Shown here piece by piece: positions 1-6,972 of a stretch of 10,371 bases of DNA. Position numbers and translations under genes: made by a program. The DNA comes from an uncultured Bacilli bacterium (lineage in GTDB: Bacteria; Bacillota_I; Bacilli_A; RF39; UBA660): assembly GCA_947625715.1 (NCBI GenBank), contig CANQPR010000047.1, positions 1 to 10,371 of the forward strand, written 5' to 3'. The notes beneath the pieces are model-generated. The model was not told the origin of the DNA. It saw only the letters and a list, made by a program, of their open reading frames with translations, and did not search any database. Numbering within the stretch: the stretch's first letter is position 1; every line of letters starts with the position of its first letter.

Positions 1-191
<191 letters not shown>

Positions 192-206
192 TTATCACCC
201 ATTTTA

Positions 207-235
207 ATTATACAATGCTTATTTTAAATATGCAA
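207..235 (-). promoter_or_regulatory. Sigma-A type promoter of the SDR gene
   Basis: On the minus strand TTGCAT (230-235) and a perfect TATAAT (207-212) are separated by 17 nt. The Shine-Dalgarno GGGTGAT (194-200) and the start codon follow at once. The -35 begins only 6 nt past the stop codon of the preceding surface-protein gene. The spacer is ordinary A+T-rich sequence, unlike the G-tract promoters nearby. Confidence 0.7.
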
Positions 236-240
236 ATACT

Positions 241-1494
241 CTAAACAGATAAACGATAAGGATTGTCTTTACTTCCATAATTTTCACTGGTATCTTCTTC
301 AATTTTGACATTGGAATTTAAATATACAACAGGACGAATTGAAAGTTCATTCACTACCCCTATATCATTAGAAATATAACCAATTGCAAAAACACAAAAG
401 ACAACATTTGAAGACCTCGGATAGGGAGTCATAGTAAATTTTGTGTAATCACCATATAGCCAACTATTTTGAGCACAATTTTCATTATATGGTGAACTAC
501 CCCATAAGCGCATATTCGTTGTTAAGCATTCTAACCGTTTTTCTTCATTTTGCCCACTAGTTGCATAACCATAATCTGAAGTATAAATTAGTCCAACATA
601 GTCTGGCCAATTAGTTGTTTTTTCCATTTCGTACATGTATTGTGGTGTCGTAATCGAAGCTGTTGGTGCTGTCCCAGTGTTCCATTTTACTTTGCTTACC
701 ATACTTCTTGCTTCATCATTTAAGCCAATAATCTCCCACTTTGGACATGTTTTTGCTCCAGAATAACCATAGCATGTTCCTCCTGCTTTTTTATTATAAA
801 AATTATCATTTAAAACAACTTCTATATCTGCCTTGCTCCATTCATTTGTTCCTGATGAATCAAAACTATAATCTCCTATACTGTCTCTAATAATTTTTAT
901 GTGACTTCCTATACTACCTGATTCATCTTCTATATTATCCATAACCCCAATGATTCGCCAAGTTTCATTATTAAATTTAACATAATTATCCGGAGTAGCA
1001 CCCACAAATCGTATATTATTATCTTTAGTATTATCATATATTAAATTTATTTTATCATTTTCGCCCTTTTTGGCTAAATAACATGCACCACTATTATCTC
1101 CTGCACTATTACATATTGGGTCATATATTTTTTTGAAATATAACTTACAAGTTGTTTTGGATTCTTGTAAATTCATTACAGTTGGTGCCCATAATTCATC
1201 ACTCCACTGTATACTAGCACCCTTATCACATTCACCCTTGTCAAATATTAAATTATCATCATTTTCTTTCCCAGGCATTTTTGTAAGTGATTCTTTTCCA
1301 TGATAAAAGGCAAATATTATATCGCCACTTCCTTCATAGATGAAATTACCCTCCATTACTTTAAAGCTTTTATTTTCTTTAAAACTGGCAAAAGTTTTGT
1401 CTAATATTATTCCACCTATTAAAAAAATTATGGCCACAATTACAAAAGCTAATTTTTTATTATTCTTTTTTTCTTTATATTGACTTAATTTCAT
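241..1494 (-). CDS. Membrane-anchored surface protein, paralogue A (G-tract promoter)
   Basis: A 417-residue protein of no function that I recognise. It starts with a charged stretch (MKLSQYKEKKNNKK) and one hydrophobic segment (about 15-31) ending in DKTFASF, which looks like a signal or type II membrane anchor and loosely recalls SipW/TasA-type leaders. Residues 46-120 form a compact module, with a VMEGNFIYEGSGD motif at 46-58 and two Cys (89, 116) conserved in paralogue B. Residues 160-417 form a larger extracellular domain with landmarks ETWRIIGV (177-184), AGGTCY (237-242), CPKWE (250-254), GYATSG (309-314) and RPVVYLNS (387-394). It resembles domains common in hypothetical surface proteins of gut Firmicutes (DUF6273-like, from memory and unchecked). 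I chose the ATG at 1492-1494. A TTG four codons upstream (1504-1506) is in frame but lies in the right arm of the leader stem-loop. No LPXTG is present. By hand count, samples are richer in G+C (25/60 at 661-720) than in ezrA (10/60 at 4141-4200). Confidence 0.8.
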   Translation of the reverse strand: MKLSQYKEKKNNKKLAFVIVAIIFLIGGIILDKTFASFKENKSFKVMEGNFIYEGSGDIIFAFYHGKESLTKMPGKENDDNLIFDKGECDKGASIQWSDELWAPTVMNLQESKTTCKLYFKKIYDPICNSAGDNSGACYLAKKGENDKINLIYDNTKDNNIRFVGATPDNYVKFNNETWRIIGVMDNIEDESGSIGSHIKIIRDSIGDYSFDSSGTNEWSKADIEVVLNDNFYNKKAGGTCYGYSGAKTCPKWEIIGLNDEARSMVSKVKWNTGTAPTASITTPQYMYEMEKTTNWPDYVGLIYTSDYGYATSGQNEEKRLECLTTNMRLWGSSPYNENCAQNSWLYGDYTKFTMTPYPRSSNVVFCVFAIGYISNDIGVVNELSIRPVVYLNSNVKIEEDTSENYGSKDNPYRLSV

Positions 1495-1526
1495 AATAAA
1501 TACCAACTCTATTCTTAGTATTTATT
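1495..1526 (-). promoter_or_regulatory. Leader stem-loop before paralogue A
   Basis: On the minus strand AATAAATACTAA (1515-1526) pairs with TTGGTATTTATT (1495-1506): 12 pairs, one of them G-U. The 8-nt loop GAATAGAG (1507-1514) holds the only Shine-Dalgarno-like purines. The ATG follows the stem directly, so AGAG lies 12 nt from the start codon. A transcript starting about 7 nt after the preferred -10 (near 1519) would contain only the inner part of the stem. A full RNA hairpin needs a start near 1525, as expected if TATTAT at 1532-1537 is the working -10. An alternative role is a DNA-level operator. Confidence 0.6.
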
Positions 1527-1554
1527 TTATAATAATACCCCCCCCCCGTGTCAA
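1526..1554 (-). promoter_or_regulatory. Promoter of paralogue A with G10 tract in the spacer
   Basis: A consensus -35 TTGACA (1549-1554) is followed by C, then ten G (1538-1547), then TATTATTATAAAAT. Taking TATAAA (1526-1531) as the -10 gives a 17-nt spacer, the sigma-A optimum, so this allele is predicted active. Two other -10 candidates, TATTAT at 1529-1534 and at 1532-1537, would give spacers of 14 and 11. Because the G run makes up most of the spacer, gain or loss of a G would change promoter geometry. The -35 lies just past the nifS terminator, so the gene is insulated from that operon. Confidence 0.75.
1538..1547 (-). repeat. Homopolymeric G10 tract (candidate phase-variation repeat)
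   Basis: Ten consecutive G on the minus strand, in DNA that is otherwise strongly A+T rich. The same run length occurs before paralogue B, and a G8 run before the BspA-like gene. Such runs mutate quickly by slipped-strand mispairing. The exact number is also the value most easily misread by sequencing, so 10 should be treated as approximate. Confidence 0.85.
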
Positions 1555-1563
1555 TAAAATCTT

Positions 1564-1589
1564 AAAAAAACTTAGATTTTAATCTAAGT
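1564..1589 (-). terminator. Rho-independent terminator of the ezrA-nifS operon
   Basis: On the minus strand ACTTAGATT (1581-1589) pairs with AATCTAAGT (1570-1578) around a 2-nt centre, or 8 pairs with a 4-nt loop, followed by six T (1564-1569). The stem includes the last codons and stop codon of the desulfurase gene. It closes the operon about 10 nt before the -35 of paralogue A. Confidence 0.8.
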
Positions 1590-2721
1590 CTGTAGGAGTT
1601 TTTAGAGTGCTTAATCTTGTATATACTTTTTTAAATGTTGCTATAAATTTATATAGTTCATCGGTTGTTGTTAAATGCGATAAACTAATTCTTATCGTAC
1701 TTGAAGCTCTTTTTTTATCTTGAAAAATAGCCATAACAGCTGTCGATAATTCACCACTTGAACAAGCAGTATTAGTACTAAGATATATTTCATAATCTTC
1801 TAGAGCATGAATAAATGTTTCAGGTTTAATATTTTTTAAACTAATATTTAAAATATGGGGAATTGAAATTTTTGTTTGATTGATAATTACACCTTCAATT
1901 TTAGATAATTCATCAACTAATATGGTGTTTAATCGTCTTACAAAATTCTCTCTTTTATCAATATCATTTGTTGCTAAGCGAATAGCTTTAGAAAAAGCAA
2001 CAATTAATGGAACTGGTGGTGTTCCGGGATTAAAAATATCAGGTCCACTTCCATATAATAATGGAGTGATATTAACCCTTGAATTTTTATATAGTAAACC
2101 TATTCCTTTTGGTCCATATATTTTGTGAGCTGAGGCACTTGCTATATCAACATCATGTAAAGAAATAGAAACTTTTCCTAAAGCTTGTGTCATATCACTA
2201 TGAAATATAGTGTTATTGTTTTCTTTTTTGATAATTTGTCTTAACATTTTAAGTGGTTGTCTTGTTCCTACTTCACTATTTACAGCACAGATACTTACTA
2301 ATATTGTATCGGGGCGCATTTTTCTTTTTAAATCATTAAAATCTATTAAACCATCTTGGTCATTATCAACATAACTTATTTCAAAGCCAATTGATTCTAA
2401 ATAATTACAAATTTTATATACTGATGGATGTTCTAATTTAGATACTATTAAGTGATTACCATATTTCATATTAGCAAGGCAAGTTCCAATAATAGCTAGA
2501 TTATTAGACATCGTAGCGCCACCAGTAAAAATAATTTCACTTTCTAAAACATTAAATATATCACTTATTTGTTTTTTAGCACTTGCCATTAATGTTTTAC
2601 TTTTAACTCCTAAAGAATGAAGTGAATTAGGGTTACCAGGAAAATCTTTAGTTGCTCTAATGTATGATTCTAAAACATCATAACTAACTGGTGTAGTGGC
2701 ACTGTAATCTAAGTAAATCAT
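1579..2721 (-). CDS. nifS: NifS-like PLP-dependent cysteine desulfurase
   Basis: A 380-residue, full-length class V aminotransferase fold enzyme. It should take sulfur from L-cysteine as an enzyme-bound persulfide for tRNA thiolation, thiamine or Fe-S assembly. Visible motifs are the N-terminal IYLDYSATTPVS, LEHPSV with the PLP-stacking His98, HSDMTQALGK with Asp176 and Gln179, the PLP lysine in SAHKIYGPKGIG (Lys200), the persulfide Cys320 in STNTACSSG, and STIRIS with the substrate-binding Arg344. The usual E-R-G-x-R-S-G-T segment is replaced by PDIFNPGTPP (227-236), so both Arg of that segment are lost. The start codon overlaps the stop of the upstream gene (ATGA), implying translational coupling. 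In Bacillus subtilis a desulfurase (nifZ) lies near ezrA and next to thiI. Here thiI does not follow, so tRNA 4-thiouridine synthesis is a possible but unproven role. Confidence 0.93.
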   Translation of the reverse strand: MIYLDYSATTPVSYDVLESYIRATKDFPGNPNSLHSLGVKSKTLMASAKKQISDIFNVLESEIIFTGGATMSNNLAIIGTCLANMKYGNHLIVSKLEHPSVYKICNYLESIGFEISYVDNDQDGLIDFNDLKRKMRPDTILVSICAVNSEVGTRQPLKMLRQIIKKENNNTIFHSDMTQALGKVSISLHDVDIASASAHKIYGPKGIGLLYKNSRVNITPLLYGSGPDIFNPGTPPVPLIVAFSKAIRLATNDIDKRENFVRRLNTILVDELSKIEGVIINQTKISIPHILNISLKNIKPETFIHALEDYEIYLSTNTACSSGELSTAVMAIFQDKKRASSTIRISLSHLTTTDELYKFIATFKKVYTRLSTLKTPTDLD

Positions 2722-3296
2722 AATGTATCCCTCATTTCTAATAATATTGATTCAATTTGGTCCCAATTGTATACTCTTCTAATATTATAAGAATTTAATT
2801 GTTCAAATGAATATTTTTGATTGTGTTTATGGTCAATTAACAATTTTACTTTTCCATAACCATATTGTAAATTTTTAAATTTATCATCAATTTTTATATC
2901 ACACATAATTAAATCTTTTGATCCTGTTAAAATAATTTTTTTGGGATTAATAAAAGGCATATTTTTAATTATCCATTCATATTTATACATCGCCATTTTT
3001 TTGCTTTCTAAAACTCTTCTTGGGTCAACAAAGGCTGCACATATATATACATCATAATAATTAGTTAAATTTTTTATAACTTTTATGGCATTAGGAAGAG
3101 TTTTAATATCTTGATAAATATTAATATTTTGATAAAAATAATCTAGGAAAGCTTCTTTTTCATCACCTAATATGTCTTCTACATAATATGAGTCAATATC
3201 TTCACTTTGATAATTAGTTTTTTTATATTCATTTACAGCTTTTAAATATCCATCCATTACAATGGTTTCATCTAAGTCAATCATTATCTTTTGCAT
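2718..3296 (-). CDS. HAD-superfamily 5' nucleotidase-like phosphatase
   Basis: A 192-residue cytosolic protein without a membrane segment. It begins with HAD motif I, IMIDLDETI, whose Asp7 (nucleophile) and Asp9 (acid/base) are both present. Lys127 in TGSKDL or Lys119/Lys120 in NPKKIIL is the motif III candidate. DIKIDDKF (133-140) is motif IV, as in 5'(3')-deoxyribonucleotidases of the NT5C type, which remove phosphate from (deoxy)nucleoside monophosphates. Motif II is not clear, because the strand VYICAAF lacks the usual Thr/Ser at its expected place. The ATG at 3294-3296 has AGAGGT (3302-3307) five nt upstream, overlapping the ezrA stop codon. The gene therefore sits 9 nt behind ezrA and overlaps nifS by 4 nt. 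Substrate specificity is unknown, and a house-cleaning nucleotidase is the best guess. Confidence 0.75.
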   Translation of the reverse strand: MQKIMIDLDETIVMDGYLKAVNEYKKTNYQSEDIDSYYVEDILGDEKEAFLDYFYQNINIYQDIKTLPNAIKVIKNLTNYYDVYICAAFVDPRRVLESKKMAMYKYEWIIKNMPFINPKKIILTGSKDLIMCDIKIDDKFKNLQYGYGKVKLLIDHKHNQKYSFEQLNSYNIRRVYNWDQIESILLEMRDTL

Positions 3297-3305
3297 TTCA
3301 TACCT

Positions 3306-5024
3306 CTAGTCTTGATATTCATTTAATAATTTTTTATATATACCTGGTTCAACAATATTAATCGCGTTAATAGCAAGTTGTAGGGATTGTTTAAAATTAC
3401 CTTTAAAGAAGTTTTGTTCAGCTTTTAATAACCCAATATCTACTTCATTATTATTCACGCGATAGCGATTACCATATACGATAGCCATTTCAGCCATTTT
3501 GGCAGTTTTAACTAATTCTTTGGTTGTATTATGAACTTTTAATACTAAATCTCTTGATGTATCTACTCTTGTATTTAAAACTTTAATAGAGATTGGTGTT
3601 TTTTCTAATTCTTCAATTAAATTATGAATTGATTCAGTAGCTTCACTTAATTCAACATAATAATTATCAGGTAAAAGTGGAAATTTAAAACTTCTTATTT
3701 GTTGTTTAGATTGATTTAATATTTTTTTCATTTCATCTAATTGATCTCTTGCTCTTAATTCATCTTCTTTTAAAGAACCTAAGGTTTTTAGAGCATTTTC
3801 AAGTTGTTCTTCTGTTTTTGTTACTTTTAAGTTTAAAAGTTCCATTTCTTTACTTAAGTGCGAATAGCTTACTTTTTTAGTTCGATGATCTGCGATGATA
3901 TCATCATATTCTCCACGATCTTTTGCTAAATCTTCTTTTAATATATAAACAATTTCTATTTCTTCATCAGATAAATCATAACTGTATTTAATATCTTTGA
4001 TTTTTTTTAATAGCATATTATTTATTTTCGTTAATTTGGTAATTTTAATTAAAATACTTCTTGTGTAGTCTTCAAATATTTTTTTACTAATACGTTCTTT
4101 ATCAAAATCTTGATATAAAGAATCAAAATAATCAACAATAGTTTTTAATTCAAAAATAGAATCTTCAATATTTAAGACATTTAATCTTTGAAAAATATCA
4201 GTTATTTTTTTACTGGATTCTGTAACATTATAATCAATATTTAAATAATCTAAATTATAACCATTTTTTTCCATTTTTTTAGCAATACTTTTTATTTCTG
4301 TTATTTTTTTAGGAATGATTATTTTACCAATATTGATGATGGTTGGGGCTTCTTCGATAACAAGTTTTAAATTTCCAATTATATCATCAATAGCTTTGAC
4401 AATTTTACCTACTTCTTGGTAAGCATTTTTTTCCATGGATACTTCAAAAGCCGAGAAAAATTTATCAACATTTTCAAATTGGAGTTCTAAAGGACTACTT
4501 ATTAAACTATATTCATTTTTATGGTTGTTGTACTTCATTAATATTTCTCGATAATGAGCTTTTAGTTTAGTGATTGTTTCTCTGTTTCTTTCTTCACTTA
4601 AAGTTATTTCTTTTATTTCTTCTAAAAGAGTATTTGCCTTAGTTTTAGCATAATAAATGTCTAGTTCTGTTTCATTCATTTTGTCTTTTAAAGCTTTAAA
4701 ATCACCCATTTGATATAAATCTTCTATTTCTAATAATTTATCAGTTATTTTAGGTACTTCTATTTCTTTAATATCATCAAAACGTTTTACAAATGAAGAA
4801 TATTTATCTTGCATTAAATCATTATTTATAAGTGGTTCCACTTTATTTAATTCTGACATAATAGAAGCAGATATAATTAAATTTTTATCTCTTTCTAAAT
4901 TAGCCATTTCATCTCTATAGGCTTTTTTTTCACGATTATTTAAGTATTTTAGGACAACAATTATAGCTATTACTGTGACAATGTAGGCCAATATACCTAA
5001 AACTATTATCATTTCAATACTCAT
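3306..5024 (-). CDS. ezrA: Septation ring formation regulator EzrA
   Basis: A 572-residue protein, close to the usual EzrA length of about 560-570. It has one N-terminal membrane span (about 5-27, MIIVLGILAYIVTVIAIIVV) with the rest in the cytoplasm. The remainder is almost wholly helical and coiled-coil, rich in Glu, Lys, Ile and Leu, as expected for the spectrin-like repeats that arch over the membrane. The C-terminal signature is clear: VYGNRYRVNN, matching the conserved NR patch of EzrA, then AEQNFFKGNFKQSLQLAINA and VEPGIYKKLL. EzrA restrains FtsZ ring assembly away from midcell and recruits penicillin-binding proteins to the septum. The ATG at 5022-5024 is preceded by a strong AGGAGGG (5030-5036) at a 5-nt gap. 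It is the first gene of the ezrA-HAD-nifS unit. Confidence 0.93.
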   Translation of the reverse strand: MSIEMIIVLGILAYIVTVIAIIVVLKYLNNREKKAYRDEMANLERDKNLIISASIMSELNKVEPLINNDLMQDKYSSFVKRFDDIKEIEVPKITDKLLEIEDLYQMGDFKALKDKMNETELDIYYAKTKANTLLEEIKEITLSEERNRETITKLKAHYREILMKYNNHKNEYSLISSPLELQFENVDKFFSAFEVSMEKNAYQEVGKIVKAIDDIIGNLKLVIEEAPTIINIGKIIIPKKITEIKSIAKKMEKNGYNLDYLNIDYNVTESSKKITDIFQRLNVLNIEDSIFELKTIVDYFDSLYQDFDKERISKKIFEDYTRSILIKITKLTKINNMLLKKIKDIKYSYDLSDEEIEIVYILKEDLAKDRGEYDDIIADHRTKKVSYSHLSKEMELLNLKVTKTEEQLENALKTLGSLKEDELRARDQLDEMKKILNQSKQQIRSFKFPLLPDNYYVELSEATESIHNLIEELEKTPISIKVLNTRVDTSRDLVLKVHNTTKELVKTAKMAEMAIVYGNRYRVNNNEVDIGLLKAEQNFFKGNFKQSLQLAINAINIVEPGIYKKLLNEYQD

Positions 5025-5048
5025 AGTGTCCCTCCTATTCCTTGTAAC

Positions 5049-5057
5049 ATTTTATCA
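5049..5057 (-). promoter_or_regulatory. Likely extended -10 promoter of ezrA
   Basis: On the minus strand TGATAAAAT forms an extended -10 (TG-n-TAAAAT), located 12 nt before the Shine-Dalgarno AGGAGGG. No good -35 sits 17 nt upstream; only a T-rich run is present there. Transcription from the preceding lipoprotein gene may also contribute, as its terminator is weak. Confidence 0.45.
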
Positions 5058-5071
5058 TATTTTGTCAGAAT

Positions 5072-5096
5072 AAAAAATAATTTGTTACTAATTATT
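5072..5096 (-). terminator. Weak terminator-like hairpin after the lipoprotein gene
   Basis: AATAATT (5090-5096) pairs with AATTATT (5076-5082) around a 7-nt loop, followed by a short T run (5072-5075). The stem is only A-T pairs and includes the stop codon, so termination is probably leaky. Confidence 0.35.
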
Positions 5097-5492
5097 AAAA
5101 GTTTTGATTATTTGTAGGATATCATTTGCTTCTTGTTGAGTTAAATTATTATTTATAACTATTACTTTATCAGTTAGTAAAATATGATGCCAACTTCTAG
5201 CATTGTCATAATAACCAATTAAAACTAATTTATTGTTATTTAAAGTTAGATTATTATAAGTTAAATTTTCTTTATTAATATTATAGTTTCCATCCAGTAT
5301 TATTTTAGCATATTGATTTTTATTATTTTGATATAGATGGTAGGTGTCTTTTACTTTTTTGATATGCCAATTATTTGATATATTAATACTTAAAGTTTTT
5401 TCTTTATTTAAATAAAATATTTCATTATCTTTAGAAAATAATGAACAACTACATGTTAAAAAAAGAATAATTAATAATATTATTTTTTTCAT
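5088..5492 (-). CDS. Small putative lipoprotein
   Basis: A 134-residue protein with a short Lys-Lys start, a hydrophobic core (about 4-13) and a cysteine-containing cleavage region LTCSCSLF. Cys16 is the best lipidation site (Thr-Cys-Ser before it); Cys14 is an alternative. The -3 residue is atypical for a lipobox, so lipidation is likely but not certain. The mature part is about 118 residues, Asn- and Lys-rich and probably mostly beta, with no motif I recognise. Its ATG (5490-5492) is two nt past the stop of the carboxypeptidase gene. AAAGGA inside the end of that gene serves as ribosome binding site, so the two are co-translated. The pairing suggests a cell-envelope role next to the peptidase. 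Confidence 0.7.
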   Translation of the reverse strand: MKKIILLIILFLTCSCSLFSKDNEIFYLNKEKTLSINISNNWHIKKVKDTYHLYQNNKNQYAKIILDGNYNINKENLTYNNLTLNNNKLVLIGYYDNARSWHHILLTDKVIVINNNLTQQEANDILQIIKTFNN

Positions 5493-5494
5493 TA

Positions 5495-6472
5495 TTATTC
5501 ACTATCCTTTTCAATGTAATAAGCATAGTATTCATCGAAAGTTATTTGTTCTTCATGAATTATTTTGGCTGCTTGTTTACCTACATAACGCCAGTGCCAT
5601 GATTCAGGGGAATAGCCTGTTATGTAGGTTTTATCTTTAGGATAACGTTCAATAAAACCATATAAATAGGCATTTTCTTTTAACCAATTATAAGCTTTAC
5701 TATCACTAAATTCTTCGGCTGTTGGTTCATTTTTACTTGTCATATCAACAACTAGTCCAGTTTGATGTTCGCTATGACCGGGACGAGCTGCAACTTCATC
5801 GGCTTTTCTTTGCCCTTGACCATTTTTTATATCGTTATATATTTCTTCTTGTCCTTTATAATCGCGATAACTAGAGGTGACCATTAAATAAAACCCAGCT
5901 TTATTGGCATTTTGCCATAAATTCATAAATTCGTCATAAGCATAATTTATTAAACTATTTTCCCCTTCTTCTCCATAAGAATAATCTAGAGAAATAGTTT
6001 GCATGTTACTTGGGGTATAATCACTTTTTAAAGCATAAAATTTATTAATTAATACTAATTCATTTTTAGTAGTATCAGTATCATATTCTTCTTCATACCA
6101 TTTATTATTGGCATGAGTATTAACTAAGGCAATTATATCAGATAATTCTTCATCTTCTTCCTCTTCATAGTATTCTAAATATTTTTCTAAATTTTTATTA
6201 AGATAATATTTTTCTTGCATTAATTTAGGAATTAAAGGATTTTTTTCCGTGTTTAATATATATTGAATCGTACTTTTAAAGCCTTTTTGTAATATTATAT
6301 TTACTTCATCTTCTACGTATCCTAATTGTAATAAGTGATATTCATCAGTTTGTTTATATTGATAATCTTTATAAATTCTAAAGCCAAAAATTCCAAGAGT
6401 AATAATTATAATTAAAGCAATTAAAACTTTAATTGGCCGTTTTTTTAACCGAAGTTTCTTCTTTTTTTTCAT
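5495..6472 (-). CDS. VanY-type D-alanyl-D-alanine carboxypeptidase (M15B)
   Basis: A 325-residue membrane-anchored zinc peptidase expected to trim the terminal D-Ala of peptidoglycan stem peptides outside the cell. The N-terminus is very basic (MKKKKKLRLKKR) and followed by one membrane span at about 14-31. The catalytic domain (about 160-305) has TSSYRDYKGQ (199-208), the zinc motif SEHQTGLVVD with His236 and Asp243, and SPESWHWRYVG with general base Glu290 and third zinc ligand His293. All key residues are present. Between span and catalytic domain lies a stalk of about 120 residues with an acidic stretch (EEEEDEE, 103-109). The start at 6470-6472 has GAGAGG (6481-6486) 8 nt upstream. It is the first gene of a two-gene unit. 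Vancomycin-resistance partners (vanS, vanH, vanA) are absent, so a housekeeping role is more likely. Confidence 0.92.
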   Translation of the reverse strand: MKKKKKLRLKKRPIKVLIALIIIITLGIFGFRIYKDYQYKQTDEYHLLQLGYVEDEVNIILQKGFKSTIQYILNTEKNPLIPKLMQEKYYLNKNLEKYLEYYEEEEDEELSDIIALVNTHANNKWYEEEYDTDTTKNELVLINKFYALKSDYTPSNMQTISLDYSYGEEGENSLINYAYDEFMNLWQNANKAGFYLMVTSSYRDYKGQEEIYNDIKNGQGQRKADEVAARPGHSEHQTGLVVDMTSKNEPTAEEFSDSKAYNWLKENAYLYGFIERYPKDKTYITGYSPESWHWRYVGKQAAKIIHEEQITFDEYYAYYIEKDSE

Positions 6473-6494
6473 TATCTTATCCTCTCTTTTATTA

Positions 6495-6503
6495 ATTATA
6501 TCA
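6495..6503 (-). promoter_or_regulatory. Extended -10 promoter of the carboxypeptidase gene
   Basis: TGATATAAT on the minus strand is a perfect -10 with the TG extension, 8 nt before GAGAGG. The -35 position (GCAACA) matches the consensus poorly, which the extended -10 can offset. Confidence 0.6.
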
Positions 6504-6519
6504 TCTTTGCTATTTTTTG

Positions 6520-6548
6520 TTGCGTTTTTTTTTCATTTGATGTATGAT
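6520..6548 (+). promoter_or_regulatory. Possible promoter of the 119-residue plus-strand gene
   Basis: TTGCGT (6520-6525) and TATGAT (6543-6548) are 17 nt apart, and a Shine-Dalgarno GAGGGTG (6561-6567) follows. It diverges from the carboxypeptidase promoter within about 20-50 bp, so the two could share regulation. Confidence 0.4.
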
Positions 6549-6572
6549 TTATGTAAGATAGAGGGTGTTATG

Positions 6573-6932
6573 ATGGAGCAAAATAAAGAAGTGTTAAGAT
6601 ATTGTCCAAATTTTCAAAGAATTATTAATTTTAAATATAATGATAATGATTTGATTTCGGAAAAATTATTAGCTATTTATCGTGATTTTATTTTTAAGGC
6701 TAATGTTAATGATGATAATGATAAAAAAATGGTTCAAGATTTTGATTACGTGTTAAGAAAATATACTGATGATTATATTTTTAGAAAAGAATTAAAAAAG
6801 GAAATTGTAAATGTTAAAATTAAAAGAAGTTGTTCAGATATATTAAGAGAAATTGTTAAAAGTGTTTTAGTTATTTTTAATCAATATATGTTTAATACAA
6901 CTAGAAAAATTACTATTGCAAGATGGATTTAA
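6573..6932 (+). CDS. Small protein of unknown function
   Basis: A 119-residue protein (MEQNKEVL...), the only convincing plus-strand gene. It is rich in Lys, Asp, Asn, Ile and Phe, with no signal peptide, no clear membrane span and no motif I recognise. Most of it is predicted amphipathic helix, and the tail (about 80-119) is basic. ATG codons at 6570 and 6573 are adjacent. I prefer 6573 because GAGGGTG at 6561-6567 then has a 5-nt gap. The open frame continues upstream to 6507 but without a ribosome binding site. It is read as a single gene: the stop is followed at once by a strong terminator, and the promoter region is shared with the divergent carboxypeptidase gene. Confidence 0.6.
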   Translation: MEQNKEVLRYCPNFQRIINFKYNDNDLISEKLLAIYRDFIFKANVNDDNDKKMVQDFDYVLRKYTDDYIFRKELKKEIVNVKIKRSCSDILREIVKSVLVIFNQYMFNTTRKITIARWI

Positions 6933-6969
6933 AAAAAGAAGATACCTTTCAAAGTTTATCTTCTTTTTT
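6932..6969. terminator. Bidirectional rho-independent terminator
   Basis: AAAAAAGAAGATA (6932-6944) is perfectly complementary to TATCTTCTTTTTT (6957-6969), a 13-bp stem with a 12-nt loop. The A run on one side and T run on the other give a U-tract in both directions. It therefore ends both the plus-strand 119-codon gene and the convergent 54-codon gene. Confidence 0.85.
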
Positions 6970-6972
6970 ATT

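Larger units (their letters stand above)
1315..1554 (-). repeat. Duplicated 240-bp cassette, copy A (promoter to residue 60)
   Basis: From the -35 TTGACA to codon 60 this segment aligns without gaps to 8414-8653. The distance from -35 to ATG is the same in both copies, and 53 of the first 60 residues are identical by my reading. Sequence just upstream of the -35 is unrelated, so the shared unit begins at the promoter. Confidence 0.8.

Noticed and set aside
241..1494. Diversity-generating retroelement target (lectin-like C-terminus)
   Set aside because: No reverse transcriptase or template repeat is visible in the window. Only fold resemblance suggested it.
1495..1506. Upstream in-frame TTG start for paralogue A (and 8594-8605 for B)
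   Set aside because: The TTG lies in the right arm of the leader stem-loop and has no better ribosome site. The ATG four codons downstream begins the same MKL as the BspA-like gene.
1495..1526. Invertible-promoter inverted repeats
   Set aside because: The repeats flank only an 8-nt loop and differ in sequence between the paralogues and the BspA-like gene, so a hairpin is more likely than a recombinase site.
1880..2128. Plus-strand open frame of 82 codons
   Set aside because: It lies wholly inside nifS on the opposite strand, has no ribosome site, and the nifS motifs are clear.
5495..6472. Vancomycin-resistance locus
   Set aside because: Only a VanY-type peptidase is present. No ligase, dehydrogenase or two-component genes accompany it.
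6507..6569. Longer start for the 119-residue plus-strand protein
   Set aside because: No ribosome site precedes 6507, and GAGGGTG at 6561-6567 fits the ATG at 6573.
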